DNA of 6,273 bases from a bacterium. Lineage in GTDB: Bacteria; Verrucomicrobiota; Verrucomicrobiia; Methylacidiphilales; Verrucolacustridaceae. The stretch lies in the NCBI GenBank assembly GCA_009921985.1, contig RFWS01000063.1, positions 1-6,273 on the forward strand. Direction: 5' to 3'. Both the position numbers and the translations under genes were made by a program. The number at the start of each line of letters is the position of its first letter. The stretch's first letter is position 1. The notes under the pieces are model-generated. The model was not told the DNA's origin, made no database searches, and saw nothing but the letters and a program-made list of their open reading frames with translations. This document shows positions 6,035 to 6,273 of the stretch, piece by piece.

Positions 6035-6121
6035 GGGCAGGTGCCGGAGCGGTCTATCGGGCACGCCTGGAAAGCGTGTGTTGGTGAAAGCCAACCGAGG
6101 GTTCGAATCCCTCCCTGTCCG
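6035..6121 (+). tRNA. tRNA-Ser (anticodon GGA)
   Basis: A complete class II tRNA of 87 nt. The acceptor stem GGGCAGG (6035-6041) pairs with CCTGTCC (6114-6120) with one G-U pair, and the discriminator is G6121, as expected for serine. The D-arm has a 3-bp stem CCG/CGG (6044-6046, 6058-6060). The anticodon stem CACGC/GCGTG (6062-6066, 6074-6078) closes the loop CTGGAAA, with anticodon GGA at 6069-6071 reading UCC and UCU. The long variable arm has a 5-bp stem GTTGG/CCAAC, diagnostic of tRNA-Ser. The T-arm is GAGGG-TTCGAAT-CCCTC (6097-6113). CCA is not encoded; CAG follows the discriminator, so CCA must be added after processing. GGACAGG at 6004-6010, upstream of the gene, is another perfect complement of the 3' acceptor strand. 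Confidence 0.97.
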
Positions 6122-6142
6122 CAGCGTAAGCAAGGACAGGGA
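6112..6142 (+). other. hairpin joining the tRNA 3' end to the repeat spacer
   Basis: TCCCTGTCC (6112-6120, the tRNA 3' strand) is perfectly complementary to GGACAGGGA (6134-6142), with a 13-nt loop. This 9-bp stem would compete with the tRNA's own acceptor stem, which contains a G-U pair. The same hairpin recurs in copy 2 (6200-6208 with 6222-6230). No T-run follows, so it is not an obvious terminator. It may steer precursor folding and processing. Confidence 0.7.
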
Positions 6143-6209
6143 ATCGTATCTGCCGTAGGCGTAATTCGGATGGGCCTAGGGAAAGAGGGGGCCAATCCCT
6201 CCCTGTCCG
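6134..6209 (+). ncRNA. putative 76-nt tRNA-like module of the repeat array
   Basis: The segment from GGACAGG (6134-6140) to G6209 can fold like a simplified tRNA. A perfect 7-bp acceptor-like stem pairs GGACAGG with CCTGTCC (6202-6208) and is followed by a discriminator-like G6209. A 5-bp T-stem GAGGG/CCCTC (6185-6189, 6197-6201) directly abuts it, as in tRNA, with a 7-nt loop GGCCAAT. One internal arm has the stem TAGGC/GCCTA (6156-6160, 6174-6178) and a 13-nt loop. There is no D-arm and no recognisable anticodon arm. The T-loop lacks the usual TTC, so it is unlikely to be a translating tRNA. A 12-nt spacer (CAGCGTAAGCAA) precedes it, and another module starts at 6222 and runs off the window. 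In the partial copy the base changes in the internal stem keep pairing (C-G becomes T-G; a G/G mismatch becomes T-G). Expression is unproven. Confidence 0.4.
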
Positions 6210-6273
6210 CAGCGTAAGCAAGGACAGGGAATTGTATCTGCCTTAGGTGTAATTCGGATGGGCCTAGGGAAAG

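Larger units (their letters stand above)
6097..6272 (+). repeat. 88-bp tandem repeat derived from the 3' end of tRNA-Ser
   Basis: Two head-to-tail copies, 6097-6184 and 6185-6272. Copy 1 begins inside the tRNA: its first 25 bases are the T-arm, 3' acceptor strand and discriminator. Copy 2 repeats these with only the T-loop changed (TTCGAAT to GGCCAAT). The remaining 63 bases of the unit differ at only three positions. The final base of the window, G6273, fits the start of a third copy, so the array probably continues. Tandem repeats starting with a tRNA 3' end are known from the E. coli tyrT operon (178-bp units, rtT RNA); this one has a different period and sequence. Confidence 0.95.

Noticed and set aside
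6002..6217. 71-codon plus-strand open frame over the tRNA
   Set aside because: It reads through the tRNA-Ser and the repeat; the RVRIPPCP peptide is the usual false translation of a tRNA T-arm.
6097..6273. attachment site of an integrated element at the tRNA 3' end
   Set aside because: The duplicated tRNA end recurs as a tight 88-bp tandem unit rather than flanking an element, and no integrase is present. An element further right cannot be excluded.
6097..6273. CRISPR-like array
   Set aside because: The whole 88-bp unit is repeated nearly identically, so there are no unique spacers.

Overview
The window looks like a bacterial chromosome segment with fairly GC-rich coding DNA. Two proteins point towards Verrucomicrobiota or a related PVC-group bacterium. 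The subtilase carries repeats of the type NDxF ... GEPxHAG ... SVWWxWTAP ... DTxLAVYTG, and the family-2 glycosyltransferase has an ISGPDAGRIGRALES start. I associate both with that group from memory; this is inference, not a search result.

Layout. (1) Positions 1-509, minus strand: a type II toxin-antitoxin pair. A Phd/YefM-like antitoxin comes first, followed 7 bp later by a PIN-domain (VapC-like) toxin that runs off the left edge. A good sigma70-like promoter lies directly upstream, so close that the transcript may be leaderless. (2) Positions 741-1940, plus strand: an FAD-dependent L-2-hydroxyglutarate oxidase (lhgO), divergent from the TA pair. A strong hairpin directly after its stop lies between it and the converging minus-strand genes. 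(3) Positions 2000-4966, minus strand: a 922-residue subtilisin-family protease with an N-terminal membrane segment, propeptide, catalytic domain, two beta-sandwich-like repeats and a C-terminal Fn3-like domain. It is followed by a possible 61-residue coupled ORF. (4) Positions 5118-5909, minus strand: a GT2 glycosyltransferase of the LPS-core/WaaE-like type. It has a clear intrinsic terminator, an internal G8 tract at which either one-base slip gives an early stop, and a hexanucleotide microsatellite plus a second G8 run upstream. (5) Positions 6035-6273, plus strand: a tRNA-Ser(GGA) gene followed by an 88-bp tandem repeat built from the tRNA's own 3' end.

The genes do not form one pathway. 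The TA pair is a regulatory or stress module, lhgO is central metabolism (2-hydroxyglutarate clean-up), and the protease and glycosyltransferase belong to the cell envelope or exterior.

The most unusual feature is the right end. Each 88-bp repeat can be read as a 12-nt spacer plus a 76-nt tRNA-like module. The module has a perfect 7-bp acceptor-like helix, a 5-bp T-stem with an altered T-loop, a single internal arm and no D-arm. The array continues off the window. It recalls the tyrT tandem repeats (rtT RNA) of Escherichia coli but has a different sequence and a clearer tRNA-like architecture.
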